NCBI RefSeq assembly: GCF_902459505.1
Contig: NC_047084.1
Location: 503,682,474-503,746,473 of the forward strand
Direction of reading: 5' to 3'
DNA: 64,000 bases
Source: Geotrypetes seraphini
Taxonomy: Eukaryota; Chordata; Amphibia; Gymnophiona; Dermophiidae
The notes under the pieces were generated by a model. The model saw only the letters and a list, made by a program, of their open reading frames with translations, was not told where the DNA came from and did not search any database. Position numbers and translations under genes: made by a program. This document shows, piece after piece, positions 43,396 to 54,929 of this stretch; the stretch's first letter is position 1; each line of letters starts with the position of its first letter.

Positions 43396-43648
43396 ACCCT
43401 ACAATAATAGTAGCATTAATAAATTGACTCAACATACCCACATCAGGGGGTCTAAAAACATTAAAACTTGTGCTGTGTTGGATCAGTTTATTAATAAAGG
43501 ACTTGGGTGACTTATTTGAGTTCTTTTTTTCTTTTGGCCACCTCTGCTTTTTTGAGTCAGGTAAGAGTGTTACCATTTTTAGGTTTCTCAAATTAGTAAC
43601 CTTGCCTTCATCTTCTTTTTTTCCTGAATCTTCTTGCTGAGATAAAGA
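43396..43648. other. unassigned sequence
   Basis: Contains 'ttaataaaggacttgggtga', a retroposon-like 3' end, but no boundary could be set. Confidence 0.35.
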
Positions 43649-43656
43649 GGTGTGGT

Positions 43657-44063
43657 CAGTGGCTTAGCGAGGGTAGGAGGTGCCCGGGGTGGTGCCCCCC
43701 CACCCTCCTCTCCTCCACCGCTTCATCCTGCCCCCCCTTTCCACATTCACACTCTCCCTCCCTCTATGTACCTTTGTAAATCGTTGCCAGCGCCAGTGGC
43801 TTCTCCAGCATGCCGCTCATGCCAGCACTGAGTTTCCCTCTGACGCCACTTCCTGGCCCCGCGACCCGGATGTGATTCAGAGGGGAACCAGGCCGGCCCA
43901 AGCAACAGGCAGGAGAAGTTGCTTATGCTAATGAAGATATACAGAGGTATGGGGTGGGGGAGAGGGATGGTGCGAGTGTGGCTTGGTGTTGCAAGTTGGG
44001 GCGGAGAGGTGCTGGCGCCCCCATTGAGATAGCGCCCGGGGAGGACCACCCCCCTCCCCACTG
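43657..44063. mobile_element. small hAT, CAGTGGC family
   Basis: Ends CAGTGGCTTAGCGAGGGT and CCCTCCCCACTG. Flanking GGTGTGGT (43649-43656) and GGTGTGAT (44064-44071) differ at one base. GC-rich interior without a transposase. Confidence 0.75.
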
Positions 44064-44071
44064 GGTGTGAT

Positions 44072-45104
44072 GCACATCCTTTTTTCTCTCACTCTTGCCC
44101 ATCTCTTCATTTACACCCTCTTGTCTATCCAGGAGTTGATGTAGTTAATCTTGTGTTTAAATTTATCTCCCTGATGTCATTTAAATAGTATACAAAGGCC
44201 CTCCACAAAAAAATGTGCACTAACATGGGAGAATACACTGAACCATATATACATACAGATCTGCTCTAATGTCAACTAGAGGTCTTGCACAGGAGTTCCA
44301 GTTGATTCTAGTACAGACTGAGTAGACCCAATAGTACTTATGGTTCCTTACCACTGCCCCCTGATATTGCTGAGGCTTGTGATTCTTCAGACCCCTGACA
44401 GCCTACCCTGAAGATTTTCCCTGGGGCCTATGTGACTCCTTGCACATTCCTCTCCTGTCTCAAAAAATACACTGGAGTCTGAATGGACCTGCCTCTCATT
44501 CTTAACATCTGCAAGTGGGTAGGCAGGTGCAATTAGACACTGCTTCTGCCTTCCAAATTAGTGTTGCTTGAAGTGAGGAATCTAGGGGGCCCATTTGAGC
44601 CACCAGGGATATTTTTGAGATGGAGGCAGGGAATCTAGGGGCTTTTTGGTGATCTGAGGTGTGCCAGTGCTACAAAATGAGTGTTTAAAAAAATAAAATA
44701 AAAAGGTTTTACAGTTTTATTTAACATAGAAAGCAATTTAATTACCACTGCATTACTCTTTAGCACAGTGGTTTTACACTGTCTTTCCTGTGCTAATCTT
44801 TATTTCATGAAAATCAAGTGTAAACTGTTGTACTAATGGGTAATGCACGGGGGAGGGATGAGGTCAATGCAGTAAGCTACATCACCTTCATCTCCAGATA
44901 GTGAATGCCGATTTCCCTGCAAGTGATTTTTTTTTTTTTTTGATTGTGTTTCTGTCAGGTCTTCTCCCATGCCTTCTTATTATTGCAGCTACACATTGCA
45001 AACAATTAAACAGCCACACCTCAACATCTGACTCCAAATTTGGGTTCTCAGATGGAATATTTGGTGGTCTCCCTCAAGGGTTATACCCTTAATCGAGCAA
45101 TTTT
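44072..45104. other. unassigned sequence, about 1 kb
   Basis: I recognise no frame or repeat end. A T-run lies at 44926-44941. Confidence 0.4.
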
Positions 45105-45225
45105 CTACTTTTTTTATTCCATATTTTTTCCGACAGAATGAAAAAAGTGGAAGGTCACTGGACTACATGTATAGCCCTCGAATGAGACTGCCCCAACTTT
45201 GTTGGTTGGGCTGAGAACTTTTCAG
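45105..45225 (+). mobile_element. mariner 3' end fragment
   Basis: Encodes RMKKVEGHWTTCIALE, the conserved mariner transposase C-terminus, followed by the inverted repeat GGTTGGGCTGAGAACTTTTC, shared with 35350-35378. The 5' part is missing. Confidence 0.75.
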
Positions 45226-45499
45226 CAGCCCCTAGTAGTTACAGTGCTCTAGGGTATAGTAGTTACTCTAGTTCTGCAGAATCAGCTCCCCAACGTAGTT
45301 TAAGAAAAAGACTTTTAATTTGGCAAAGGGGCTGAAGTCCTAGTTTGGGAGCAGTCATATAGATAAAACTGTTGAAGAGTAGAGGAGTTTGGAAGGAGAA
45401 TTACAGTACAGCAGGCTGGAGAGGGGTCCTAGCAGCCTGGGATAACTGGGCGTCTGCTCCCTCCTGACATTGAGAGTTTGGAAGGAGAGCTACAGTAAA

Positions 45500-46209
45500 G
45501 GGCATCTGTTTGGATGCCCCATTCACTTTGCCTCCTATGGAGGGGGCTTAGGCATCTGAGCCAATCAGGACCTTAGGCTCCTCCCCGGTGCATTCCAGAA
45601 TGCACCAGGAAGAGGAAGGCCCACCATTTTCCAGTGGTGGGCCTGCTGGACGGAGGGTGTATGCTTCCCGCCGGCCGGACCTTCTGTTTACAAGTGAGGG
45701 GGGATTGGGAGTGGTGGTCTCTGCCGTGTGGCTGGGGGACAGTGGGTGGAGGGGTGATTGCTAGGTGGGTGGGTGTTTCAGGGGGGTATTCTGACAAGAA
45801 GGAGTGGGCATCTCTCTTGCCTTTAGTGGTTGAGTGGGTGGGTACCATCAGGAGGAATTGGGCATTCCTCCTGCTGGTGGATGCTTTGGGAGAGGGTGGT
45901 GGCAGTAGGGAAGTGGGCATTCCTCCTGCCTCAAGACTTTGCGGGGGAGGAGGGGTTGTTCCCTGCTGCTGCGGTTGCTGCTGAGCTGATCGCGACAGGA
46001 GTATTTCCTTGCCATAATTTGCTCAGCGGCAATGCAATTCTCTAACTGGTGCTTGTGACATAGACACTGCTTAGAAAATCGGGGTGGTTAGGTGGGGTTA
46101 GACGTCTGTCCATCCGAACAGACACTATTCTGTATAGGATGCCCGTGTGCGATCAAAAGACCACTTAGGCAGCTGCTGAAGACTGGGCATTCTACACAGA
46201 ATCTGGCCT
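45500..46209. mobile_element. non-autonomous DNA transposon related to 653-1790
   Basis: Shares the 'gagccaatcaggaccttagg'-type left part, the GGGCATTCCTCCTGC repeats and the 'gatgcccgtgtgcgatca' right part with 653-1790. It ends in GAATCTGGCCT at 46209. The left boundary is not exact. No transposase. Confidence 0.5.
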
Positions 46210-47655
46210 TTAATTTCTACAACTGTCATCATGTGCTGAATCATCCCCTCCTCTTGAAACTTCCCTATTAATAGGAAGTCCTACTCCTTCCCCACAACCT
46301 GTTAGTCAGAAACTTGACTTTCCCTCTCAGGAAATACCAAAGTTGGACTTTCCACAGGAGGGATTAAAATATCAAGAATCTTCTGGACTATCTCAGCAAT
46401 TGGTACCAGTTCCGGTTTTCTTTTACTATCATTCCTTGAATGGTTCGTCCTCAGATAAAAAATATTTACTTAAAAGATATTATGTTAGCAATAAATAGAC
46501 TTGATAAGTCATTACAAGATAATTTGCTAAGATATAGTAAACTTACCGAGGAAGCTTCAAACAAATTTACAGAACAAGATACAAGATTAACAGAGGTAGA
46601 AAAAAATCTTGAGAAAATGGAGTCTGAGATTAGATTATCTCAATCAGCACAAGCCTCCTTTCTGAAGGACAATTTAATAATTAATTAAAAATTGGAAATT
46701 TTTAAAAATATCTATAGAGCAACTAATTTGAGATTATTGAATTTTTCCGTAACCCATTTATTTTCCTCTAAGGAATTTTTCAAAATGTATGCTAAAGAGG
46801 TACTTCAAATGGTTCTGGATGATAAAGAAAGTCTTAATGCTTATTATATACCACAGGGAACCAAAGAAGTTGTTCAGGAAGGTGAGATGGATAACTTAAA
46901 TTCTTCTGACAGTTTAGATATCACAAAATTCTTGGAATCAACTCAAGATTCTATAACTAGCCCCTCCTTTACAAAGCTGTGCTAGCGTTTTTAGCACTGG
47001 CCGCCATGGTAACAGCTCCGACACTCGTAGAATTCCTATGAGCATCCAAGCTGTTACTGCGGCGGCTGGTGCTAGAAACGCTAGAACGGCTTTATAAAGG
47101 AGGGGGTAAGAGATTAACTCTTTTGGTGACTATGTCCTCAGTGGGAAAAATAAATGTTAATCATGAAATCATATTTCCCTAAGAAATCGGTACCTTTTTA
47201 GGTCAACCAATTTCTATGTTCCCCGATGTTTCCAGACAAACACAAATTCAATGTAAGGCCTTTCTCCTGCTGAGACCTAGGGTTCTGGCAGGGGAAGGTA
47301 CTTTTTTCCTAAAATTTCCATGTAAATGTCTGGTTACATGTGGAGCTGATTCTTGTGCATTTCTAGGTCCGAGTCAGTTAGAAACCTGAGAATGATCCAA
47401 AATAAATAATTTTCTTTTCACACGTTTATAGACTTAAATGAATAAATGCCTGCTAAATAAAGAAGGTAGGTTTTCTTGTATAAAAATTTCATCCAAGCTC
47501 TTCTTGTATAAAAATGTCATCCAAGCTCTTCATGATATGGACCTGATAGAATGATCTGTATTATTTTTTTGTTTTATTTTTACTTGTAATTCCAGGTTAC
47601 CTAAATGTTATTTTGTAACAAAAGAAGAAATTTCAATAAATATATATATTAAAAA
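46210..47655 (+). mobile_element. half-L1-like element (ORF1 only)
   Basis: ORF1-type text: Pro/Ser-rich N-terminal part (46250-46440), coiled coil (frame 46440-46688, RLDKSLQDNLLRYSKLTEE..EVEKNLEKMESEI), then ATNLRLLNFSVT..FFKMYAKEVLQMVLDD (frame 46692-46985). A C-terminal LKFPCKCLV segment lies near 47307. A 3' UTR of about 255 bp ends in an A-rich tail with AATAAATATATATAT. No endonuclease or RT follows, so the element resembles mammalian HAL1 in layout. A Harbinger MITE (46961-47106) interrupts ORF1, and stops break the frame. Confidence 0.65.
46961..47106. mobile_element. Harbinger-like MITE nested in half-L1 ORF1
   Basis: 146-bp foldback, ends CCCCTCCTTTACAAAGCTGTG and complement. Flanking trinucleotides are TAG and TAA. 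Same family type as 27919-28063 and 35436-35562. Confidence 0.75.
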
Positions 47656-47747
47656 AATTGTAAAAGAGTAAATAGGATCAACTTGGGGGAATCGGATATT
47701 GGAGGTGCGTTAAAAGGGATTTTAACTAAGCAGAAGTCTTGCAAGTT

Positions 47748-47772
47748 GTGTGGAGTAGCCTAATGGTTACAG
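47748..47772 (+). mobile_element. tRNA-derived SINE head (split copy, part 1)
   Basis: TGTGGAGTAGCCTAATGGTT is an A-box-like start of a tRNA-derived SINE. It is interrupted at once by the hAT at 47773; the rest is at 49966-50070. Confidence 0.6.
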
Positions 47773-49957
47773 CAGTGTATCGCAAACTGTGTGCCGTGAC
47801 ACATTGGTGAGGAGGAGAGTCATCCACGCTGGCTGACTACCTATAGGTTGTGCCTCTTGTGGTGAGAGGCACATCCTGTAGGAAGTCAGCCGGTGCAGAT
47901 GACTCTCCAACTGGCCAGAGTCTCTCCTCCTCTCTCCACACCTCCTGGATCCCTCCACCGAAGTGGGTCGCGGCCAGATGAACAAAAACTCAGCAGTTTT
48001 TAAAGGCACATCAGAAGCAGAAAACCTATGAAGGAATCTGTGGGACTGTTGGATGATCAAGGAGCGAAAGGGGCACTCAGGGAGGATAAGGCCATAACGG
48101 CAAGACTGAATGAATTCTTTGCTTCGGTCTTTACGGAAGAAGATGTAAGAGATCTACCTGAACCAGAAATGGTTTTCAAGGGTGATGATGCAGAGGAACT
48201 GAAAGAAATCTCGGTGAATCTGGAAGATGCACTAAGCCAAATTGACAAGTTAAAAAGTGATAAATCACCAAGAGCAGATGGTATACATCCCAGGGTATTA
48301 AAAGAACTCAGAAATGAAATTGCTGACCAGCTGTTAGTGATCTGTAACTTGTCACTAAAATCGTCTGTAGTACCTGAAGATAGGAGAGTGGCCAATGTTA
48401 CGCCGATTTTTAGAAAGGGTTCCAGGGGAGATCCAGGAAATTACAGACTGGGAAGCCTCACTTCAGTGCCAGGCAAAATGGTAGAAACGATTATAAAAAA
48501 ATAAAATTGTGGAACATGTAGAAAAACATGATTTAATGAGACGGAATCAGCATGGGTTCAGCCGAGGGAGATCTTGCCTCACAAATTTGCTTGACTTCTT
48601 TGAAGATGTGAATAAACATGTGGATAAAGATGAGCCAATTGATTATAGTGTATCTAGATTTTCAGAGATCTTTTGATAAAGTTCCTCATGAGAGGCTTCT
48701 GAGAAAATTAAAGTGTCATGGAATAGGTGGCAAAGTTCAGTTGTGGATTAGGAATTGGTTATCAGATAGAAAACAGAGGGTAGGGTTAAATGGTCATTTT
48801 TCTCAGTGGAGGAGAGTAAACAGTGGAGTGCCGCAGGGGTCTGTACTGGGACCGGTGCTATTTAACTTATTTATAAATGATCTGGAAATTGGAACGATGA
48901 GTGAGGTGATTAAATTTGCAGATGACACGAAACTGTTCAAAGTTGTTAAAATGCATGCAGATTGTGAAAAATTGCAGGCGGACTTTAGGAAATTGGAAGA
49001 CTGGGCGTCAAAATGATAGATGAAATTTAATGTGGACAAATACAAAGTGATGCACATTGGGAAGAATAGCCTGAATCACAGTTACTGGATGCTAGGGTCC
49101 ACCTTGGGGATTAGTGCCCAAAAAAGTATCTGGGTGTAATAGTAGACAATACAATGAAATCTTCCACCCAATGTGTGACGGCGGCCCAAAAAGCAAATTG
49201 GATGCTAGGAATTATTTAAAAAGGGATGGTTAAGAAGACTAAGAATGTAATAATGACCCTGTATCGTTCCATGGTGCGACCTCATCTGGAGTACTGCGTT
49301 AAATTCTGGTCTCCTTATCTCAAGAAAGATATAGTGGTGCTAGAAAAGGTTCAAAGAAGAGTGACCAAGACGGTAAAGGGGATGGAATTCCTCTCGTATG
49401 AGGAAAGACTAAAATGATTAGGGCCCTTCAGCTTGGAAAAGAGATGGCTGAGGAGAAATGATTGAAGTCTACAAAATCCTGAGTGGAGAAGAATGGGTAC
49501 AACTGGATCAATTTTTCACTCCATCAAAAATTACAAAGACTAGGGGACACTCGATGAAGTTACAGGGAAATACTTAATTGGAAGAAATTTTTTTTCACTC
49601 AGAGAATAGTTAAGCTCTGGAATGCATAGCCAGAGGATGTGGTAAAAGCAGATAGTGTAGCTGGTTTTAAGAAAGGTTTGGACAAGTTCCTGGAGGAAAA
49701 GTCCATAGTCTGTTATTGAGAAAGACATGGGGGAAGCCAATGCTTGCCCTGTATCAGTAGCAAGGAATATTGCTACACCTTGGGTTTTAGCCAGGTACGA
49801 GTGACCTGGATTGGTCACTGTGAGAACGGGCTACTGGGCTTGATGGACCATTGATGACCCAGTCGGGCTATTCTTATGTTCTTATGATGACGTCCGTGCA
49901 CTTCCGGGTGCCTTACGGCCAGGGCATTAGATTTAGTGTGCTGCCGGCTGGAAAGTG
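47773..49957. mobile_element. hAT-like element holding a CR1
   Basis: Left end CAGTGTATCGCAAACTGTGTGCCG. The right part (49886-49957), read in reverse, resembles the beginning of the hAT at 22940 (gcacccggaagtgcacggacgtca-type text). Flanking 8-mers GGTTACAG (47765-47772) and TGTTAGAG (49958-49965) match at six of eight bases. A CR1 copy (48005-49885) fills the middle. Confidence 0.6.
48005..49885 (+). mobile_element. CR1 LINE, RT to 3' end
   Basis: Frame 48028-48504 is the linker and RT start (LNEFFASVFTEEDV, DKLKSDKSPRADGIHPRVLKEL, PIFRKGSRGDPGNYR). Frame 48618-49016 has IVYLDFQRSFDKVPHE, SGVPQGSVLGPVLFNLFINDLE and the catalytic FADD (48915-48926). Frame 49226-49417 has [18 protein letters not shown] and [15 protein letters not shown]. 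The 3' UTR ends 'ttcttatgttctta'. 5'-truncated after the endonuclease; frameshifts near 48504 and 49015-49225. FADD is intact but the copy is dead. It served as the guide for recognising the other CR1 tails in the window. Confidence 0.9.
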
Positions 49958-49965
49958 TGTTAGAG

Positions 49966-50070
49966 CTGTGGGCTGGGATTTGAAAGGCCCAATTTCAAAT
50001 CCATTGGCAGTTCTTTGTGGCCTTGGGCAAGTCACTTAACACTCTGAGCCTTTGGTGAAGGCAGTGGTGA
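49966..50070 (+). mobile_element. tRNA-derived SINE (split copy, part 2)
   Basis: Continues with 'ggctgggatttgaaaggcc', a B-box-like region, then 'gtggccttgggcaagtcact', the conserved core of MIR/CORE-type SINEs. Confidence 0.6.
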
Positions 50071-50898
50071 ACCACTCCTGTATCATGCCCAGACAACCAG
50101 GGGGGGGGGGGAATGAGGAAGCCAGGGATGAGGGAACCCTCATTTTTTGTTGATCACCAGGAGTCAGTTTGTCTTGAGGGCAGATCTGGATCAGGAGTGT
50201 ATCTTTTCTTTCCACAAAGATGAGCATTCTGGAGTCCTAGATCCCACACTAATCCTAGCTATGCCATGTTGTAATGGTAGCTGAATAACTGTCATTCTTA
50301 GGATAGGAGGAGTCACCTTACTAAATTGGAGAGAGCTATAAGAGGGCTTTGCATGCAGAAGCCCTAGCTTTCCTTCCATCAGCAAAGCAGGCAAGTCCAA
50401 CTGAGCCCATTGTCCCAGGATGCATTTGATGCAACACTTCAGAAGAACTAGCTTGGCTGACAAAAAGGAGTAGGAATGTTTAGATATGGGGAAGCCTGTA
50501 ATAAAAGACAGATCCAGGCAACAGATGGGCTGGTGGGAATAAGAGAGGAGGAAAAGGATAAGACACAGGTCTCTTTCTCTCACTCTGTCTTCCAGGTGTA
50601 TCCTTATCTGTTTGTCCAGGGGCTTAATATTTTTGGCTATTTAATGTTTTGTCTGAAAGCATACTCATATTTGTATCTTTGGAGGTATAATGTTCTATAT
50701 TTAGAGAGACCAGAGGAGTTTTGAGGTGTTTTATAGTGCAGAGCTAATATATCCTGCTAACGCAAGTTGCAGTTTTTCTTTAGAGACAGCAAGCTCCAGG
50801 AGAGAGGAAGGGGACGGTGTCACCAGAGGAAAGAAGAGGCTGCATCTTGACTGTTACTTTGCCTCTGTTGATTTTCCCTAACTTTAAAGGCGTGTACC
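50071..50898. other. unassigned sequence
   Basis: A G-run at 50100-50112 and no other recognised feature. The 130-codon minus frame at 50583-50191 has no known motif. Confidence 0.4.
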
Positions 50899-51021
50899 CA
50901 GTGATATTCAACCCAGTCCTCAGGGACCACCAGGCTAGTCGGGTTTTCAAAGTCTTTGTCATCCATATCCTGAAAACCTGACTGGCCAGGTGGTCCCTGA
51001 GGACTGGGTTGAATACCATTG
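50899..51021. mobile_element. foldback hAT MITE
   Basis: Inverted ends CAGTGATATTCAACCCAGTC and its near-complement. 123 bp, almost fully palindromic. The left flank (CGTGTACC) and right flank do not match well, perhaps because the next element landed at its edge. Confidence 0.7.
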
Positions 51022-51029
51022 GTTTAGAC

Positions 51030-51233
51030 CAGGGGTAGGCAATTGTAGGCAATTCCTGTCCTCCAGAGCTGGAGCCAGGTCAGGTTTTCAGGATCTCCCC
51101 AATGAATATGTACGAGATGGATTTGCATGCACTGCTTCCTTGAGATGCAAATCTATCTCATGCATATTTATTGTGGATATCCTGAAAACCTGACCTGGTT
51201 CCAGCTCTCGAGGACCAGAATTGCCTACCCCTG
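51030..51233. mobile_element. foldback hAT MITE with 8-bp TSD
   Basis: Ends CAGGGGTAGGCAATT and complement. Flanking GTTTAGAC (51022-51029) and GTGTAGAC (51234-51241), one mismatch. The core has the 'ggttttcaggat' and 'atcctgaaaacc' pair shared by the other CAGGGG elements. Confidence 0.8.
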
Positions 51234-51241
51234 GTGTAGAC

Positions 51242-52105
51242 CACCAAATTATTTTTTTTATATATTAGCCTTTGATCTTCACAATTTTACTTCAGTTTAG
51301 GGCTTGAGCTGTCTGCCCCTGTCAATCAGGATCCTTCATATTTTATTCTAGGTCCTCTGTTCTACTAGCCTTTCCTTATTTAGGTATAGGCACCACACAC
51401 ACATGCTGTTTGATGCAGTGCTTTCAGTTCTATCCTCAACCCCCAAGAGAGAGGTTTTCTAAATTTTGAATTTCTTGTATTGTAAATGGTCTTGTGGCAA
51501 GTAACAAACAAGAAGCAGAAAAACAATTACAAAGGATTAGTGGGAAAGAAGCTGTGTGTTCCCAATAACATAACAACCATAAGAAAAATCTCACTTATAA
51601 CTAAAATTATTAGTGAAGTGCTCAGTATCTTATACCAGCCAAGCAAGCAGCGGTATACTCATAACATCATAGCACCAGCCCTGCCAAATCAACCCTATGG
51701 TCAGTGAAAATAGTTAAAGAAACAAATCCAACAAAAGTTCATAAAAAAAGAGATACTTATCTCTAGCTTGATGCGTATGTTCCAATTATAATCTGGTCTA
51801 TGGCAGTTGGTTCACATAAACAGTTGGGTCTAAGCTGGCACAGGAAGGAAGAAGTGACCTGCTGTGCAGTGGTTCACTTCCTCCTCTGCTTGGCACTGGA
51901 GAAGAAAAGAGTGAGCAGAGCAGCAGCTGCTGCCTGTGCCTGCCCTGATTTCTGCGCAGCATGTGCAGTATTCTGTATGTTCTGTGGGGATAAGGAATTT
52001 TGTGCGAATTCTGTGCACACAGAATTCCCCAAGGAGTAAATTTAAGTATGATGATTTTCTACACATATGGGGGTAAATATTTATGGTGCTGAAAACTTCC
52101 TTGGG
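51242..52105. other. mostly unassigned sequence
   Basis: The segment 51960-52035 ('ttctgtgggg' to 'cacagaattccccaaggag') looks like one end of a DNA transposon, but no partner end was found. Otherwise nothing recognised. Confidence 0.4.
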
Positions 52106-52340
52106 ATTATTTATTTATTTAATTTTTAAATAAACCTTATATACCATCTATTAACTATGCGGTATACATATATATACGATTCAAAATACAGACATGAAAC
52201 AACAGCATCATGTCATGTTCTGTCTTAAAACTGAGCCTACTACTTCATAAATTTAGCAGTTGCTTCACAAAAATGCAGAAACAAACAATTGCATTTTTAA
52301 TCCTTAATTCAACACCAGCAATATCTCCCCTTTACTGTCA
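52106..52340 (-). mobile_element. L2-like LINE tail
   Basis: TTATTTATTTAA-type microsatellite start, then 'aaataaaccttatataccat' and 'gcggtatacat', the reversed L2-type 3' end. Confidence 0.55.
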
Positions 52341-52344
52341 AATC

Positions 52345-54835
52345 CAAAAAGGTAAAATTATGTCCTTACCTGATAATTTTCTTTCCTTTAGTCACAGCAG
52401 ATGAATCCAGACTAGTGGGATTACATCCATCAACCAGCAGGTAGAGATAGAACTCACTGAGTTGTCCTCGGGTATATCTTGGATGCACAGCCTCCTGGCC
52501 AACCAGTATAGGTCTTCTCACAGCATTTGAAATAAAGCACCTAAAACATATGAGATATAAGGAACATATGCAACTCCTTCCCTCACATGCACTACCCGAA
52601 TCACTGATGCTCTAAACCTGTGAATGTAATGTCTGCCTCAAAGCATGCCCAAACTGTGCCCGAGAACGACAAACCCCGCAACAGGGTGGGGCTCTGAATT
52701 CATCTGCTGTGACTAAAGGAAAGAAAATTATCAGGTAATTTTACCTTCCTTGTCATCCAGAGACTAGTGGGATGTACCAAAGCATTCCAGATGTTTGGGG
52801 GGGGGGTGGAAATAAACAAGTGAATGTGAAATTTCTCGCCCCCAAATCTTGCCCTGCAACACACGTCCAAAGATATACTAAATTCCAGAGAGTATGTAGC
52901 CCACAGTCATACAGAGGCTAACCCCCCTAGCACATGTGAGCAGGAGCCACCCTCGCTAGAGAGCACCATGCTGTGGAAATCACAGCTACAGTGCCCCTTC
53001 ATGAATAGTATGAGTGCTAAGCAGCCTCCTATCGTGACCACCAGGTTCCAAATAACCTCCTGTGGAATGATATCCTCCTGTCTTGAAATGGTCCTTAGCT
53101 GATGGTAAAACTCATGAGCACTGCCGCAGACCGGACCCTCTGCTCTCGCAAGGCTCTAGGGCCTCAAGCCTGGAAATGTGATAAGGTAAGACTCCCCATC
53201 TAACTGAAGCCCCCTAAGGTCCATAGGGTTCCCACCTGAGGCAAACTACTGACCAAAGTCAAGAAGAATGTTACGAGGTGACAAGTGTCTTTCCCAGAGT
53301 CCCAAGGAGATACAGTGCCAACCTCCAAAACTGAGGTAGATAAACCCACCTCTAATTCACTTCTCCACCTGAATGGACCAAGAAGGAGTGGAAAGAATGA
53401 ACTCTGAGCAACAGAGAAAGAGCTGTAAACTAGTCCGTCAACTAGCCTAGCCCTAGCTACCTGTCAGCCGGCTGGGACTAAACAAGGTACATCCAATATT
53501 CTGCAGCTCAACTGAGGCCTGAGCCGCAGGAGTCTCTCTCAACTGAGGCTGAGCCATAGGAACACATCTCCTTTCTGATCCAGGACACTGAAATCATTAG
53601 CTGCATCCAAGCCTACCCAAGCCTCCTTGCGGGCCCCAAAGACCAAGCGACTGCAGGAACTCCTATACCCCTGCCTGAAGGCAAGGCCTAAAGGAAAGCA
53701 GCCACTAGCAGAGCAGACCTCATCAAATCCTGACCAGCAAAGAACCGCCTATCTCCCCATCAGAAGGCAGCTCTGACAGCAACCATCCCTGAAATTACCA
53801 CTTATGTTCCCATCAGCAGCCACAACTAGCACCTAGCAGAACCAATTAGGCTGAACTACTAGTACAGTCCACAAGCTGCCGGTGACCGTTACCTGGGCAA
53901 CTTCTCTTCCGCAAGAAAGCAGTAGGCGTGTTGGCCATAAGCTTCCCCGGAGACAATGCTACTACGACCCCAGGCAAAGCTATAAGCTAGCTAAAAACGC
54001 TTACCCGCAAACCACGTTGAAAAGCACCTCGGTCCCAAATTTCCCGCTGACTTAGGGCTCCCTAGGGCAGCCTGTACCATTGCCCTGTGAAAACCAGACT
54101 ATCTCACCAGACTGTGCCAAAGCAGCGACTTGGTCACCAAACAGCAAAACACACAACCCCTCGCATGCCACTGCTGAAGGCCGTGTACCCCTGGCCACTA
54201 CCGGCAAGTGAAAAACAATGGCCGTGAGGCATTTGAAGGAAAAAACTGCCTCAGCTCATCTGCGTGGGAAAGCGTCAGAAACCTTGCTGCCGGTGCCCCC
54301 TCCCCCCCGGAGAGGAAAGGATACTGCCGGGTTACCCCGAACTAGGCTCGCTGGGCACAGGGAAAATCTGTTCCATCGAGCCCATTTGAACCCCTACAGC
54401 CGTGAACCGCGACACACCCAGAGCCCCTGCCAAGAACCCCCATCTTCTTCTTGCTTCCCTCGTAGGAAAGAATAATCTTACAGAAGGCACCATGTCGATT
54501 CGGGTAAGGGACCTGGGAGGACCCAGGTGTTACCCTGAAAAGGGTGAGGTAGGGACGCTGGGTGGGCCCAGGTGTACCTCCAAAGCTGGCACCCTGTGCC
54601 AGAACACCCCTCCATTCCAATAGCCATGCCCCACTTGAAATCCATCCATAGAATCCAGGAGCTGTGAGAAACACATCCACCAGCTTGCTGGAGATAGAGT
54701 ATACTGGTTGGCCAGGCGGCTGTGCATCCAAGATATACCTGAAGACAACTCAGTGTGCTCTATCTCCACCTTCTGGTTGATGGACGTAATCTCACTAGTC
54801 TCTGGATTCATCTGCTGTTGATGACAAGGAACTTC
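52345..54835 (-). mobile_element. DIRS-type fossil, internally deleted, second family
   Basis: Read on the minus strand: 5' inverted terminal repeat (about 54835-54690), a short interior, an internal complementary region (about 52790-52680) and a 3' inverted terminal repeat ending near 52345. The ends (GCAGATGAATCCAGAGACTA / GATAATTTTCTTTCCTTTAG types) differ from those of 37580-43215, so this is another family. At about 2.5 kb it is under half of full length. No recognisable reverse transcriptase remains, so it looks non-autonomous. Old. Confidence 0.75.
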
Positions 54836-54929
54836 TGATTTTCTGATTTCAAAGATCTATTTGATAGATAAGGCACAACTTTTTTTTAAAGTACTATGGT
54901 GTCTGATAGTAAAGAGTTTGATGGATAGC

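Noticed and set aside
44926-44941. T-run as a terminator
   Set aside because: Eukaryotic context with no upstream RNA gene; simple homopolymer.
47748-47772. Real tRNA gene
   Set aside because: Only an A-box-like stretch; no acceptor stem or anticodon arm could be formed, and the core further right is of SINE type.
54218-54731. Frames of 85-129 codons on both strands
   Set aside because: They fall inside the deleted DIRS-type fossil and show no conserved motif.
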